A DNA stretch of 64,000 nucleotides from Roseiflexus castenholzii DSM 13941 (GTDB taxonomy: Bacteria; Chloroflexota; Chloroflexia; Chloroflexales; Roseiflexaceae), in the NCBI RefSeq assembly GCF_000017805.1, contig NC_009767.1, positions 1,860,001 through 1,924,000 on the forward strand, given 5' to 3'. Positions 51,869 to 60,602 of this stretch are shown piece after piece (positions within the stretch are counted from its first letter, which is position 1; the number at the start of each line of letters is the position of its first letter). The notes under the pieces were generated by a model. The model made no database searches, had not been told where the DNA came from, and saw nothing but the letters and a program-made list of their open reading frames with translations. Both the position numbers and the translations under genes were made by a program.

Positions 51869-52393
51869 CTACCACAATGCCGAGATGCCCGCAGCGCCGG
51901 ACAGATATTCGTCGATCCGCCGGCGCGATCCGGGGTCAACGCCATTGGGCAAATCATAAAACGGAAAAAAACGTGCTTCGGCGATTTCAATCGAGTGGGG
52001 CGGTCCTGGTTCACCTTGTGCACTGAAGACAAAGACGACAATATAATTGACATAATTGAAATTGAAAGCGTCATAGACCCCGAGCACGCGCTGAGTCTCC
52101 GCCGTTACGCCGGATTCCTCGTAGATCTCGCGGCGCGCAGCTTCTTCGAGCCGTTCGTGGGGATCGACGGCGCCGCCGGGCAATCCCCACGGGGTTGCGC
52201 CGCTGCGATGACGCACCAGCAACACCTGATCGTCGCGCACTGCCAGAGCGCGCACGCCAAGGAGCGATGGACGGGTAAGGCGCCAGAGTGCGCCGCGCGT
52301 GGCATGCGCCATGCGATAGATCAGCGCCAGTGCGCTATCGATGATCTGATTCATATGCTCATTCTGCGCAGAACGCGATGATATTCGTCTCAT
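51869..52393 (-). CDS. Nudix hydrolase
   Basis: A 174-residue protein with the nudix box GGAVDPHERLEEAARREIYEESGVTA, intact at all catalytic positions. Before it stands RALAVRDDQVLLVRHRSGATPWGLPGG, typical of ADP-ribose/NDP-sugar type members. ATG 52393 is the longest start; ATG 52354 (MNQIIDSALALIYRMAHATRG) is equally possible because neither has a strong ribosome-binding site. It is the first gene after the T-box leader, coupled to a second nudix gene and serS. Confidence 0.86.
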   Translation of the reverse strand: MRRISSRSAQNEHMNQIIDSALALIYRMAHATRGALWRLTRPSLLGVRALAVRDDQVLLVRHRSGATPWGLPGGAVDPHERLEEAARREIYEESGVTAETQRVLGVYDAFNFNYVNYIVVFVFSAQGEPGPPHSIEIAEARFFPFYDLPNGVDPGSRRRIDEYLSGAAGISALW

Positions 52394-52524
52394 AACGTCA
52401 ATCGAGTTGCTGAATCCGAGGGTTCAATGGCTGTGCGCGTCGCTCCGATGCCGTTCCGTCGCCGGTGTGTATATCTGGCGGACGTACCGCCTGCCGAATC
52501 TCCCGTTCCGTCGCTCACATCAAT

Positions 52525-52555
52525 AAAAAACTCCACGTCCGCGAAGGACGAGGAG
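52525..52555 (-). terminator. Attenuator terminator of the T-box leader
   Basis: CTCC-T-CGTCC, loop TTCG..., GGACG-T-GGAG, then TTTTTT on the minus strand. A strong intrinsic terminator that competes with the T-box antiterminator. Confidence 0.88.
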
Positions 52556-52783
52556 CGTGTTCCCCGTGGTGCCACCTTCATTCGCCGCGTCAGATAGACG
52601 CGACCTCGATTGCAGTGCGCGCTAACGGGCGCAGCCGGCGCCGGTTCGAGAGGGGCAGGAATGCCACACCTTTCCCGCGCGACTCAGGAGGGGATTCGGT
52701 CGTTCACCAGGCAACCGCCTCGCACCATCCGGCGGCTCTCTGTGTGCCGATGAGCGCCTACGTCGTCTCCGTCACCGTCATTG
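52525..52783 (-). promoter_or_regulatory. T-box riboswitch leader of the nudix-nudix-serS operon
   Basis: Read on the minus strand, the leader begins near 52783 with a long stem-I-like structure that includes GAGAGCCGCCGGATGGTGCG. The diagnostic T-box sequence GAAGGTGGCACCACGGGG lies at 52579-52562 and is followed by a terminator hairpin (52555-52525). The UGGC bulge-complement of T-box RNAs is therefore present and pairs with a tRNA NCCA end (here discriminator G). A TCC triplet at 52694-52692 on the stem I 3' side could be a Ser specifier, fitting serS; this is tentative. Confidence 0.85.
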
Positions 52784-52789
52784 GCGAAC

Positions 52790-52818
52790 ATTATATCAGC
52801 GTTCCAGAAGGCGTGCAA
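52790..52818 (-). promoter_or_regulatory. Promoter of the T-box leader
   Basis: On the minus strand TTGCAC (52818-52813), 17 bases, TATAAT (52795-52790). It sits just after the stop codon of the gamma-glutamyltransferase gene at 52838. Confidence 0.65.
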
Positions 52819-52837
52819 TGCCGACGCGGAAACATCA

Positions 52838-54466
52838 CTAATACGCGACAGCACATCCGTCCTTGCGCGGATCGGAACCGGCGTGGCGCACGCCGGCATC
52901 ATCGACGACGATAATCTGTCCGCCGCCGAAGCCGAACATGCCCTGGCGATCCACGACGTGATGACCGCGCGCCGTAAGCGCCGCTGCGATTGCCGGATCG
53001 TGCTCTAGCGCCACGGCATCCTGGCTGAGGTAGGGATCGATCAACTCAAAACGCGGTGCATCAAGCGCTTCCTGCGGGTTCATGCCGAAGTCGATCATGT
53101 TCACCAGCATCTGCACGTGACCCTGCGGCTGCATGAACCCACCCATCACGCCAAAACTTGCCCACAATCGGTCGCCGCGGGTGACCATGCATGGAATGAT
53201 GGTGTGGTACGGACGTTTGCCCGGCGCCACGCAGTTTGGGTGGTTGGGATCGAGCACAAAACCGGCGCCGCGATTCTGCAGGCAGATGCCGGTATCGCCC
53301 GCAACCACACCCGAACCAAACCCCATGTAGAGGCTGTTGATGAAGGAGACTGCATTGCCATCGGCATCGACTGCGGTGATGTACACCGTATCGTGGCCGC
53401 CGGGGAGTGCGCCGACGTGCACCGAAGGCATGGCGCGCTGCGGATCGATCTGTGCGCGCCGCGCGCTTGCGTGTGCCGCAGAGAGGAGCCGATTGGTCGG
53501 CACGTGAACGTGCGCCGGATCGGCGACGTATGCGGCGGCATCGGCGAATGCCAGTCGTAACGCTTCAATCTGAAGATGAAGCGCCTCTGGCGAAGCAGGA
53601 GGCAGCGCTGCCATATCGAATCCTTCGAGGATGTTCAACGCTATCAACGCCGTGACCCCCTGCCCGTTCGGCGGGCACTCATAGACGGTGTAGCCGCGAT
53701 AGGTGACGCTGATCGGCGTTTCCCAGGTCGAACGGTGCGCCGCCAGGTCTTCGAGGGTCAGCGCGCCGCCGTCGCGTGCGCTGGTTGCCGCAATCGCCGC
53801 TGCAATCGCGCCACGATAGAATGCGTCTCGTCCACCTTCAGCGATCAGGCGCAGCGAGCGCGCCAGTCCTGGCTGGCGGAACAGTTCACCGGCGCGCGGA
53901 GCGCGCCCCTGTGGCAGATAGGTGCGCGCCGTATCGGGATGCGCTGCGAGTTTGGGTTCTGCCAGTTTCCATCCACGCGCAATAATCTCGCTGACGGGGA
54001 AACCATTCTCCGCATAGTCGATGGCCGGCGCGAGCACCTGCGAGAGCGGCAGGCGACCGTATGCCGCCAGCAGTTCGATCCACGCATCCACCGCGCCGGG
54101 GACCGTGACGGGTAGCATGCCCGTCAGCGGAATGCCGGTCAGTCCTCGCGCGGTAAAGGTTTCCCGTGATAGTGCGGCCGGCGCGCGTCCGCTACCATTC
54201 AATGCGTGAACAGTGCGCGATTGCGCATCATATATGAGCGCAAACGCATCACCGCCAATGCCGGTGCTCATCGGTTCGACCACATTGAGCGCGGCGGCGG
54301 CGGCAACCACGGCATCAGCAGCGCTTCCGCCAGCAAGGAGCATGCGGAGCCCTGCCTGAGCCGCCAGTGGTTGACTGGTGGCAACGACGCCGCGATGGGT
54401 CATGACAACGGAACGTCGTGAACGGAAACGCTCACCGGTCAGGGAAGGGCGATTGGTGTGAGACAT
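52838..54466 (-). CDS. ggt: Gamma-glutamyltransferase family protein
   Basis: A 542-residue Ntn hydrolase that cleaves itself before a Thr. The nucleophile is the Thr in [25 protein letters not shown] (near 365), with YMGFGSGVV downstream; usual enzymes have T-T-H at this site, here DTVYIT. The large-subunit start ([47 protein letters not shown]) is typical and there is no signal peptide. It may act on gamma-glutamyl amides, acylated antibiotics or other N-acyl compounds. ATG 54466 follows GGGAG. It runs towards the T-box promoter. Confidence 0.9.
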   Translation of the reverse strand: [542 protein letters not shown]

Positions 54467-54502
54467 ACGTGGTGCTCCCTCGAAGGATGACAAAATCGAA
54501 AC

Positions 54503-54533
54503 TTGACAACCGATTTCTAACCTCTGCTATAAT
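54503..54533 (+). promoter_or_regulatory. Promoter of the 54617-58545 gene group
   Basis: TTGACA (54503-54508), 19 bases ending TGC, TATAAT (54528-54533). Both hexamers are consensus; the extended -10 may offset the long spacer. Confidence 0.7.
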
Positions 54534-54616
54534 AGCCCGTAGACTCCCAAACAACAAGTCGCGCTCTTGTTTCAACCCATCGGTTCCGCCCCGTCAGTAC
54601 CAGAGGAGGGTGTGGA

Positions 54617-55123
54617 GTGAGTCGTACTGGGGTTCGCATCGTCAGATCATCAATACGAGAGCCACGTCCGGTTGGGGTTGCAATTCTTGCAAGCGCGGGA
54701 GTGGCTGTTGGCATTGTTCTGGCGTTGCTTTTGGTGGCGTTGATCGCATACAAAGCCGCGCTCGGCGTCCCGCTGGCGATGCAGATCATCGATATCGCGC
54801 TCGCAATTGTTGTGCCGTTCACAATCGTCTGGTTTTTCTGGGGGGTGTGGGAGGTTCTCCAAAGCGCATGGTGGTCGCATGTGATTGGCGGCCCGCTGGT
54901 AGCGGCAGGGCTGGGCGCTGCGTTTGTGTGGCGCGGCATGGTCATTGGATTGCTGGTGCGGGGTGTTCCGGTCGCACTGCATCAGTGGATCGAGACGGGG
55001 TTTGTCTGGTCGGTGTGGGTCATCCTGATCCTTGAGATCACGACGGTCGTCTATCTGTTGACGGCGTGGAAAGCCTTTGGCATTGGGGCGCCGAAACCGT
55101 TGTGGGAGCGACGCCATTGGTGA
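54617..55123 (+). CDS. Hypothetical multi-pass membrane protein
   Basis: A 168-residue protein, starting GTG 54617 six bases after GAGGAGGG. It has about four membrane helices: ILASAGVAVGIVLALLLVALIAY, IDIALAIVVPFTIVWFFWGVW, a GGPLVAAGLGAAFVWRGMVIGLLV segment and WSVWVILILEITTVVYLL, with a basic cytoplasmic start. No family is recognised. It is the first gene of a same-strand group including an amidohydrolase, and may be co-transcribed with it (9-base gap). Confidence 0.7.
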   Translation: MSRTGVRIVRSSIREPRPVGVAILASAGVAVGIVLALLLVALIAYKAALGVPLAMQIIDIALAIVVPFTIVWFFWGVWEVLQSAWWSHVIGGPLVAAGLGAAFVWRGMVIGLLVRGVPVALHQWIETGFVWSVWVILILEITTVVYLLTAWKAFGIGAPKPLWERRHW

Positions 55124-55132
55124 AGGTTGCAC

Positions 55133-55999
55133 ATGGAGCATGAAATTATCGACACTCACCTCCATCTGTGGGACCCGGCGCGGTTTCGCATCCCATGGCT
55201 CGATGGCAATGATCTGCTTAATCGTCCCTATGATGTGCAGACGTTCCGTGAGCATACCGCAGGTCTGAATGTTTCGGCTATGGTGTATGTGCAGGTGGAA
55301 GTTGCACCTGCCTATGCGCTGCTCGAAGCGCAGCATATCGCCGCGTTGGCGGCGCGTGAACCGCGTCTTCAGGGGATCGTAGCGTGGGCGCCGTTGGAAG
55401 ATGGCGAATGCGCGCGCTCGATCCTTGAAGCGCTGCTCGCCATTGGGCCGCTTATCAAGGGGGTGCGGCGCATCCTTCAGGGCGAGCCTGATCCGGCATA
55501 CTGCCTGCGCCCCTCGTTTGTTCGCGGCGTCGAGTTGCTGGCAGAATATGGGTTGTCGTTCGATATCTGCATCTATCACTATCAGTTGCCGGCCATTATC
55601 GAGCTGGTGCGGCAATGCCCCGCTGTGACCTTTATTCTCGACCATATCGCCAAGCCTGATATTCGCAATGGTGCGCTTGAACCGTGGCGCGAGCACATGG
55701 CGACGCTGGCGCGCCTGCCGAATGTGACATGCAAGATCAGCGGTGTGGCGACCGAAGCGGATCACGCGCACTGGACTGTCGATGATCTGGCGCCCTATGT
55801 CCGGCATGCACTCGAGGTGTTTGGCGAGGATCGCGTGATGTTCGGCGGCGACTGGCCCGTGGCGCTGCTGGCGACCAGTTACCGGCGCTGGGTCGAAACT
55901 CTGGCGACGCTCACGTCCGACCTGTCGCCCGAAGCGCAACGGAAACTTTGGTCCGACAATGCTCGCCGCCTCTACCGTCTGCCCGCAGTTGCACGATAG
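55133..55999 (+). CDS. Amidohydrolase-2 family metal-dependent hydrolase
   Basis: A 288-residue TIM-barrel enzyme. The metal-binding motif IIDTHLHLWDP opens the barrel, FILDHIAKPDI supplies a central histidine and VMFGGDWPVAL the catalytic Asp. These features match the L-fuconolactonase / L-rhamnonolactonase / 2-pyrone-4,6-dicarboxylate lactonase group that hydrolyses sugar lactones. Substrate unknown. ATG 55133 follows GAAGG. The membrane protein gene ends nine bases upstream; the phosphotransferase-like gene follows. Confidence 0.88.
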   Translation: MEHEIIDTHLHLWDPARFRIPWLDGNDLLNRPYDVQTFREHTAGLNVSAMVYVQVEVAPAYALLEAQHIAALAAREPRLQGIVAWAPLEDGECARSILEALLAIGPLIKGVRRILQGEPDPAYCLRPSFVRGVELLAEYGLSFDICIYHYQLPAIIELVRQCPAVTFILDHIAKPDIRNGALEPWREHMATLARLPNVTCKISGVATEADHAHWTVDDLAPYVRHALEVFGEDRVMFGGDWPVALLATSYRRWVETLATLTSDLSPEAQRKLWSDNARRLYRLPAVAR

Positions 56000-56023
56000 C
56001 GCACTTCGTGGTATTGTGCATCT

Positions 56024-56986
56024 GTGTGGGCGCATCTCAACCGGGAACTTGATCCTGACGATCCGGCGCCTTCGGACGCATTACGGCGCATTGTGGCGCG
56101 CCTGGGCGACTATGTCGCGGCGATTGTCGAACCGCTCAAGGTGCGCTCTACCGGCGCTACCCTCGTGTGCGCGACGAATCGGCGCATCGAGGTGCGTATT
56201 ACGATGGCGACGAGTCATCTATTGCTGGTCATTGCGCCAGATTCGGATCTGGCGCATGAAGTGTTCTTCCTGCGGATGCTCGCGGCGCATGATCTGCCGG
56301 CGCCCCGCCTGATTACCTACGACCTGAGCTGCACAACTGTTCCTTTCACCTATGCAATCGAAACATATACCGGCGGATTAACGCTTGATTCGCTCGATCA
56401 GGCGGCGCTTGTGCGTGTGGCAGGGCGGCAGGTCGGGCGCACCCTGCGACGAGTGCACCGGATCGAGGCGCCTGGCTATGGCGCCCCGACGCCGACCGGT
56501 CGCTGGTCGGCGCGGACGTGGCGCGATGCACTGGTGCGCTGGCTCGAGCAGCGGAACTTTGATGCGCAGGCGGAAACTGTGCTGGGTTCGGACGTGGTTG
56601 CCGCGCTCCGTGCCGCGACCCTTGATCATCCGGTGTTTGCCTGCGCCCAACCACGTGTGCTGCACGGCGCCATCGAGCCGTCGCGGGTGATCGTCACCGT
56701 GGGCGAGTCGGTGCAACTCGCAGGCCTGGTGCGCCCCGAAGCGCCGGTAGGTGGCGATCCATGCTTTGATCTGGCATATGCGCTCTCATCATGCCAATCA
56801 TCGGTCTTTCGCCAGAGTGTGCTGGACGGGTACGAAATGGGAGGAGCGTTGACCGCCGACCACCATGCACGTGTGGATCGTCTGCGTCTGCTCATCGATG
56901 TGGTGCATGCGTTTGAGATGGCCGATGCGGTTGTGCTTGCGGGTTTGCCGGTTGCGGTGATGACTCGTCTGGAGGCGCTCCGGTGA
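56024..56986 (+). CDS. Aminoglycoside-phosphotransferase-fold protein lacking catalytic residues
   Basis: A 320-residue kinase-like protein. It keeps the APH-family outline: a charged N-terminal lobe, HEVFFLRMLAAHDLPAPRLITYDL, and the APH-like GGDPCFDLAYAL near 248-259. The catalytic loop normally reads HGDxxPxN; here it reads HGAIEPSR, replacing the catalytic Asp with Ala and the magnesium Asn with Arg. The following D of DxD is also missing (LAGLVRPEAP). Phosphotransfer is therefore unlikely. Start GTG 56024 has no clear ribosome-binding site. Its stop overlaps the GH57 start by four bases. Confidence 0.75.
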   Translation: MWAHLNRELDPDDPAPSDALRRIVARLGDYVAAIVEPLKVRSTGATLVCATNRRIEVRITMATSHLLLVIAPDSDLAHEVFFLRMLAAHDLPAPRLITYDLSCTTVPFTYAIETYTGGLTLDSLDQAALVRVAGRQVGRTLRRVHRIEAPGYGAPTPTGRWSARTWRDALVRWLEQRNFDAQAETVLGSDVVAALRAATLDHPVFACAQPRVLHGAIEPSRVIVTVGESVQLAGLVRPEAPVGGDPCFDLAYALSSCQSSVFRQSVLDGYEMGGALTADHHARVDRLRLLIDVVHAFEMADAVVLAGLPVAVMTRLEALR

Positions 56987-58545
56987 GCCACGATGGACAG
57001 CACGAGGAAGGAAACCGGTCGTTTCCCGGCGCTCTGGCGCTCATACTCACGGGTCATATGCCATACCTGCGCGCTGCCGGTCGTCGTCCCGACGGCGAAG
57101 ACCCGTTGCATGAGATGATCGCCTGTTCGATCATTCCCACGTTGAATGTCCTGTATGATCTGCGCGAACGTGGCATGCGCCCATACGTGTCGCTGGCGTA
57201 TTCGCCAGTGCTGCTCGAACAACTGGCGGACATCGTCGTACAGAAACATTTTGTTATCTGGATGGAACGCTGGCTGGCGCGCTGCGAAGCGGCGCTGCGG
57301 CGCTGGCAGCGGCAGCGGCAGCGGCATCAGGCGTATCTGGCACGTTTTTATCTCGACTGGGGTCAGGGGATTCTTCACAGTTTTACCACGCGCTACGGGC
57401 GCAATCTGGTCGCGGCGCTGCGCGAGTTGTGTGCGACCGGAACGGTCGAGCCACTGGGAGGCGCCGCAACGCATGCATATTTGCCACTGCTGTCGCGACA
57501 GGAGTCGGTGCGCGCGCAGCTCGATATCGGAACTCTGACGGTGACCCGTCTGCTCGGTCGCCGTCCGCGCGGCGTCTGGCTGCCTGAGTGCGGTTTTCGT
57601 CCGGGATTGGAGCAGGTGCTGCGGTTGAATGGTACGCGCTATTTCATTATCGATCCGGCAAGCGTCGCCGTCGATGCCTGTGTCACCCACCTGCGTCCGC
57701 GATGGGTGATGCCGCGTCGTCTGATCGCACTGCTGCGCGCGGTTGATGCGTCGCTTCAGATCGTCTCCCCCGCCATTGGGTATGTCGGTGATCCGTTGTA
57801 TCTGGCGCCCCGTCGTGATCGGAGCACGCATCTATCCATCTGGCGCAACGGAGACAGTGATACCGTCATCGAGCCGTATGATCCGTATCACGCCTTTCGA
57901 CGCGCTCAGGAACACGCCATCCATTTTGCTGAATGGGCAGCAGCCGAATTACGCGCTTTCGCCAATCGTCATGATCGTCCAGGGATGTTGGTAGTTCCGC
58001 TCGATGCGGAGGTACTGGGTCGGCGCTGGTTCGAGGGTGTCGCCTGGCTGCGGACGCTCCTGGAAACTGTTCTGATCCATCGACCGTTTGCCCTGACAAC
58101 GCCTTCGCCGTATCTGCGCGCCTTCCGACCGCGCCAGAGCATCGTCCTGCGGGATGGATCATGGGGTCCTGGCGGTGATCATTCGGCATGGAATGCGCCG
58201 GCAGGCGCTCTGCTCCGTCGTGCCCTTGATGAAACGGAGGATCTCGTCGTTGGGGTGGTGCGGCGCTTCCCCGATGCCCGCGGCGATAGAGAACGCGCAC
58301 TCAACCAGGCAGTGCGCGAATTGTTGTTGGCGCAGGCGAGCGATTGGTTGTTGCTCCTCGGTCGGAATGATGCCAGTGAGTCGCATCGTCCGTGGGTTCA
58401 TCTGGCGCGCTGCCGGCAGTTGTGCGCGCTGGCGGAGCGCGCCTCGCTCGATGAGGACGATCAGCAGACACTTGCCGCTATTGAAGAGATTGACAATCCC
58501 TTCCCTCATCTCAATTATCGTATTTTGACGGCAGAGACGGTGTGA
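56983..58545 (+). CDS. Glycoside hydrolase family 57 protein
   Basis: A 520-residue GH57 enzyme. It starts with ALILTGHMPYLR, where the family usually has LHxHxPY, so the first His is shifted. The catalytic nucleophile Glu is in GVWLPECGFRPGLEQVL (near 202) and the acid Asp in VVPLDAEVLGRRWFEGV (near 344), the family's usual [P/L]DAExxGxWWxEG. The C-terminal helical domain is like that of the 1,4-alpha-glucan branching enzyme subgroup. GTG 56983 overlaps the upstream gene. Alpha-glucan branching or amylase activity is likely but unproven. Confidence 0.85.
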   Translation: MSHDGQHEEGNRSFPGALALILTGHMPYLRAAGRRPDGEDPLHEMIACSIIPTLNVLYDLRERGMRPYVSLAYSPVLLEQLADIVVQKHFVIWMERWLARCEAALRRWQRQRQRHQAYLARFYLDWGQGILHSFTTRYGRNLVAALRELCATGTVEPLGGAATHAYLPLLSRQESVRAQLDIGTLTVTRLLGRRPRGVWLPECGFRPGLEQVLRLNGTRYFIIDPASVAVDACVTHLRPRWVMPRRLIALLRAVDASLQIVSPAIGYVGDPLYLAPRRDRSTHLSIWRNGDSDTVIEPYDPYHAFRRAQEHAIHFAEWAAAELRAFANRHDRPGMLVVPLDAEVLGRRWFEGVAWLRTLLETVLIHRPFALTTPSPYLRAFRPRQSIVLRDGSWGPGGDHSAWNAPAGALLRRALDETEDLVVGVVRRFPDARGDRERALNQAVRELLLAQASDWLLLLGRNDASESHRPWVHLARCRQLCALAERASLDEDDQQTLAAIEEIDNPFPHLNYRILTAETV

Positions 58546-58679
58546 TTGCCATCACTGAGGTGCAGAGAGCGAAAGGTTGTGCGCCACAGCGGCACAGATC
58601 TCCCAGAGGGATGAGGCTGAGGGCAATGTTGCCCACCTTCGCCCTATGGCGCAGCGGTTTCATTTTATCGGCTCCAGAG

Positions 58680-58775
58680 GTGCAATGTTTCACCACGGCG
58701 ACGCAGAGGCGTGAAGAGACGTTTCGATGGAGCGCATGCGCTTCGCCATATGCTCTGTGTCTCTGTGGTTTTAAG
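58680..58775. repeat. Single copy of the CACGG...CTGTGG inverted repeat family
   Basis: TTTCACCACGGCGACGCAGAGG and, 60 bases later, CTCTGTGTCTCTGTGGTTTT are near-complementary ends of one element related to the array at 48312-48985. The spacer 58546-58777 holds no gene. Confidence 0.5.
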
Positions 58776-58777
58776 AT

Positions 58778-59119
58778 TCAGGCGACGACCGGCAGCCCGG
58801 CGCGCACCCAGGCGATGATGCCGCCGCGCAGGTTGAGCACATCGCCGTACCCGGCGCGCCGGAGCATGTCGGCGGCGACGCCGCTGCGATTCCCTGAACG
58901 GCAGATGGCAATGATGGTTGCGTCTTTCGGAATGCTGCTCAGTTTCCGCGACAACTGCCCGAGTGGAATGAGCACACTGTCGGGAATGTGCGCTTCGACA
59001 TACTCTTCGCGTTCACGCACGTCGAGCAGATAGAGTCGATCACCGCGGGCAAGGCGCTGCTGCACTTCGGTCGGCGTAATTTCGTCGTGTCGGGGTTGCG
59101 GTCGGAAGAAGTTGAACAT
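58778..59119 (-). CDS. Rhodanese-like sulfurtransferase
   Basis: A 113-residue single-domain rhodanese. The active-site Cys is in AIICRSGNRS (near 75), followed by the R/S loop. LYLLDVREREEYVEAHIPDSVLIPLGQL is the classic N-terminal part, and LNLRGGIIAWVRAGLPV the end. Such proteins carry sulfane sulfur from thiosulfate or thiols; the physiological acceptor is unknown. ATG 59119 follows GGAGAGG. It ends before the histidine kinase gene, in the same direction. Confidence 0.92.
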   Translation of the reverse strand: MFNFFRPQPRHDEITPTEVQQRLARGDRLYLLDVREREEYVEAHIPDSVLIPLGQLSRKLSSIPKDATIIAICRSGNRSGVAADMLRRAGYGDVLNLRGGIIAWVRAGLPVVA

Positions 59120-59150
59120 CGTGTGCCTCTCCGATTCTTTGTTACGGCTT

Positions 59151-60602
59151 TCACCAGGAATATGATGCATCGCGCGGCTGGAACGTTACAGGGGCCGGTG
59201 TCACCGGAAGGGTAAACCAGAAGCACGCTCCCTTGCCGGGTTCGCTTTCGACACCCATCGCGCCGCCGTGCGCCAGCACGAGTTGACGGGCGATAGCAAG
59301 CCCCAGCCCTGTGCCGCCGTGCGCCCGCGCCCGCCCGCGGTCGGCGCGCCAGAAGCGGTCGAATACGCGCGGCAGGTCGGCGGCGGGGATGCCCGGACCG
59401 GTATCGATCACGCGAATGCAGATCATATCAGTCTCTGGCACAGTGCAGACCGACTGCCGCGCTCGTGAGGCAATAATGCGCACGGTTCCTCCTTCAGGCG
59501 TGTAACGCAGCGCATTCGACAGCAGATTATTGAGCGCCTGCGCAATGCGGTCAGCATCTGCCAGAACCGGCGGCAGGTCCGGTTCACATTCAGTGTGCAG
59601 GGTTACCTGTTTTTCGAGCGCCTGTGCAGTAAACAGCGCCATGCTCTGCGCGACGACGCCTGCCACATCGACAGGCGCCAGATCGAGGCGCAACTGACCG
59701 GCCTCGGCGAGCGTCAGCTCTCGCAGATCGGCAACCAGGCGACTGAGCAGGAGCGTCTCGTCGTAAATCGTTGCGATCTCATCTTTTTCGAGCGGAAATA
59801 CATCGTCGAGCAGAGCGCGCAGGTTGCCTTGAATGACGCTGAGCGGCGTTCGCAGTTCGTGGGCAATGTCGGCAAGTAATCGGCGACGCGCCTGCTCCGC
59901 TTCTTCGAGGCTGGCAGCCATGGCATTAAAGGCTTCAGCGGCGCTGGCGACCTCGACCGGTCCCGCGACCGGCGCGCGCCGGGTCAGATCGCCAGACGCA
60001 AGACGGCGAGCAGCGCGCGCCAGGTGATCGATGGGTGTAGTCAGGCTGCGGGCAATCACGATGCCCAGGATCAACCCAAACACGGTGGCAAGCAAACCTG
60101 CCTGCACCAGTGTCTCGTTGAGTTCGGCAAGGAAGCGTTGCGCTGCGGTGGAAAGTGCGGTATCGCGCTGCAATCGCGCCATCAGGTAACCGACCGTGGT
60201 CCCATCGACGATCACCGGCATCGCCTGGCGCATGTCGTCGCGGTTGAGGCGCGCCGCCGTCCCGCTCCCGGCGGCGCTGGAATAGATGACTCGTCCTTCA
60301 GTGTCGGTAAGAACCAGTTCAAGCGGACCGCGCAGCATCCCTGGACTTCCCGGTCCCATGCCGCGCGGTCCCATCCCGCGAATGCTGGCAAAGACAGTCT
60401 CGACGCCGTCCCAGTCTCGATGTGTTGCGTAGTATGCAGCGAGGCGCGGGAGCAGATCGAGTTGCTGCGCCTGGCTCTGCGCCAGAAACGCGCGAAAATC
60501 GGCGCCGGCTCGCATATTTGCCAGTAGCGCGGTCAGCAGCACGCTTAGCGTTGTCACCAGGGCGAACGCCAGCGCCAGTTGAACCCATAATCGTCGGATC
60601 AT
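59151..60602 (-). CDS. Sensor histidine kinase with HAMP domain
   Basis: A 483-residue membrane kinase. Two membrane helices (about 8-30 and 165-187) bracket a periplasmic sensor region rich in Gly/Pro/Met. HAMP follows (RSLTTPIDHLARAARRLASGDL), then HisKA with phosphorylation site His in LADIAHELRTPLSVIQGNL (near 250), N box ALNNLLSNALRYTPEGG, and ATP lids VIDTGPGIPAADLPRVFDRFWRAD and GGTGLGLAIARQLV. It resembles BaeS/PhoR-like kinases. Its start overlaps the response regulator stop by four bases, forming a two-component system. Confidence 0.93.
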   Translation of the reverse strand: MIRRLWVQLALAFALVTTLSVLLTALLANMRAGADFRAFLAQSQAQQLDLLPRLAAYYATHRDWDGVETVFASIRGMGPRGMGPGSPGMLRGPLELVLTDTEGRVIYSSAAGSGTAARLNRDDMRQAMPVIVDGTTVGYLMARLQRDTALSTAAQRFLAELNETLVQAGLLATVFGLILGIVIARSLTTPIDHLARAARRLASGDLTRRAPVAGPVEVASAAEAFNAMAASLEEAEQARRRLLADIAHELRTPLSVIQGNLRALLDDVFPLEKDEIATIYDETLLLSRLVADLRELTLAEAGQLRLDLAPVDVAGVVAQSMALFTAQALEKQVTLHTECEPDLPPVLADADRIAQALNNLLSNALRYTPEGGTVRIIASRARQSVCTVPETDMICIRVIDTGPGIPAADLPRVFDRFWRADRGRARAHGGTGLGLAIARQLVLAHGGAMGVESEPGKGACFWFTLPVTPAPVTFQPRDASYSW

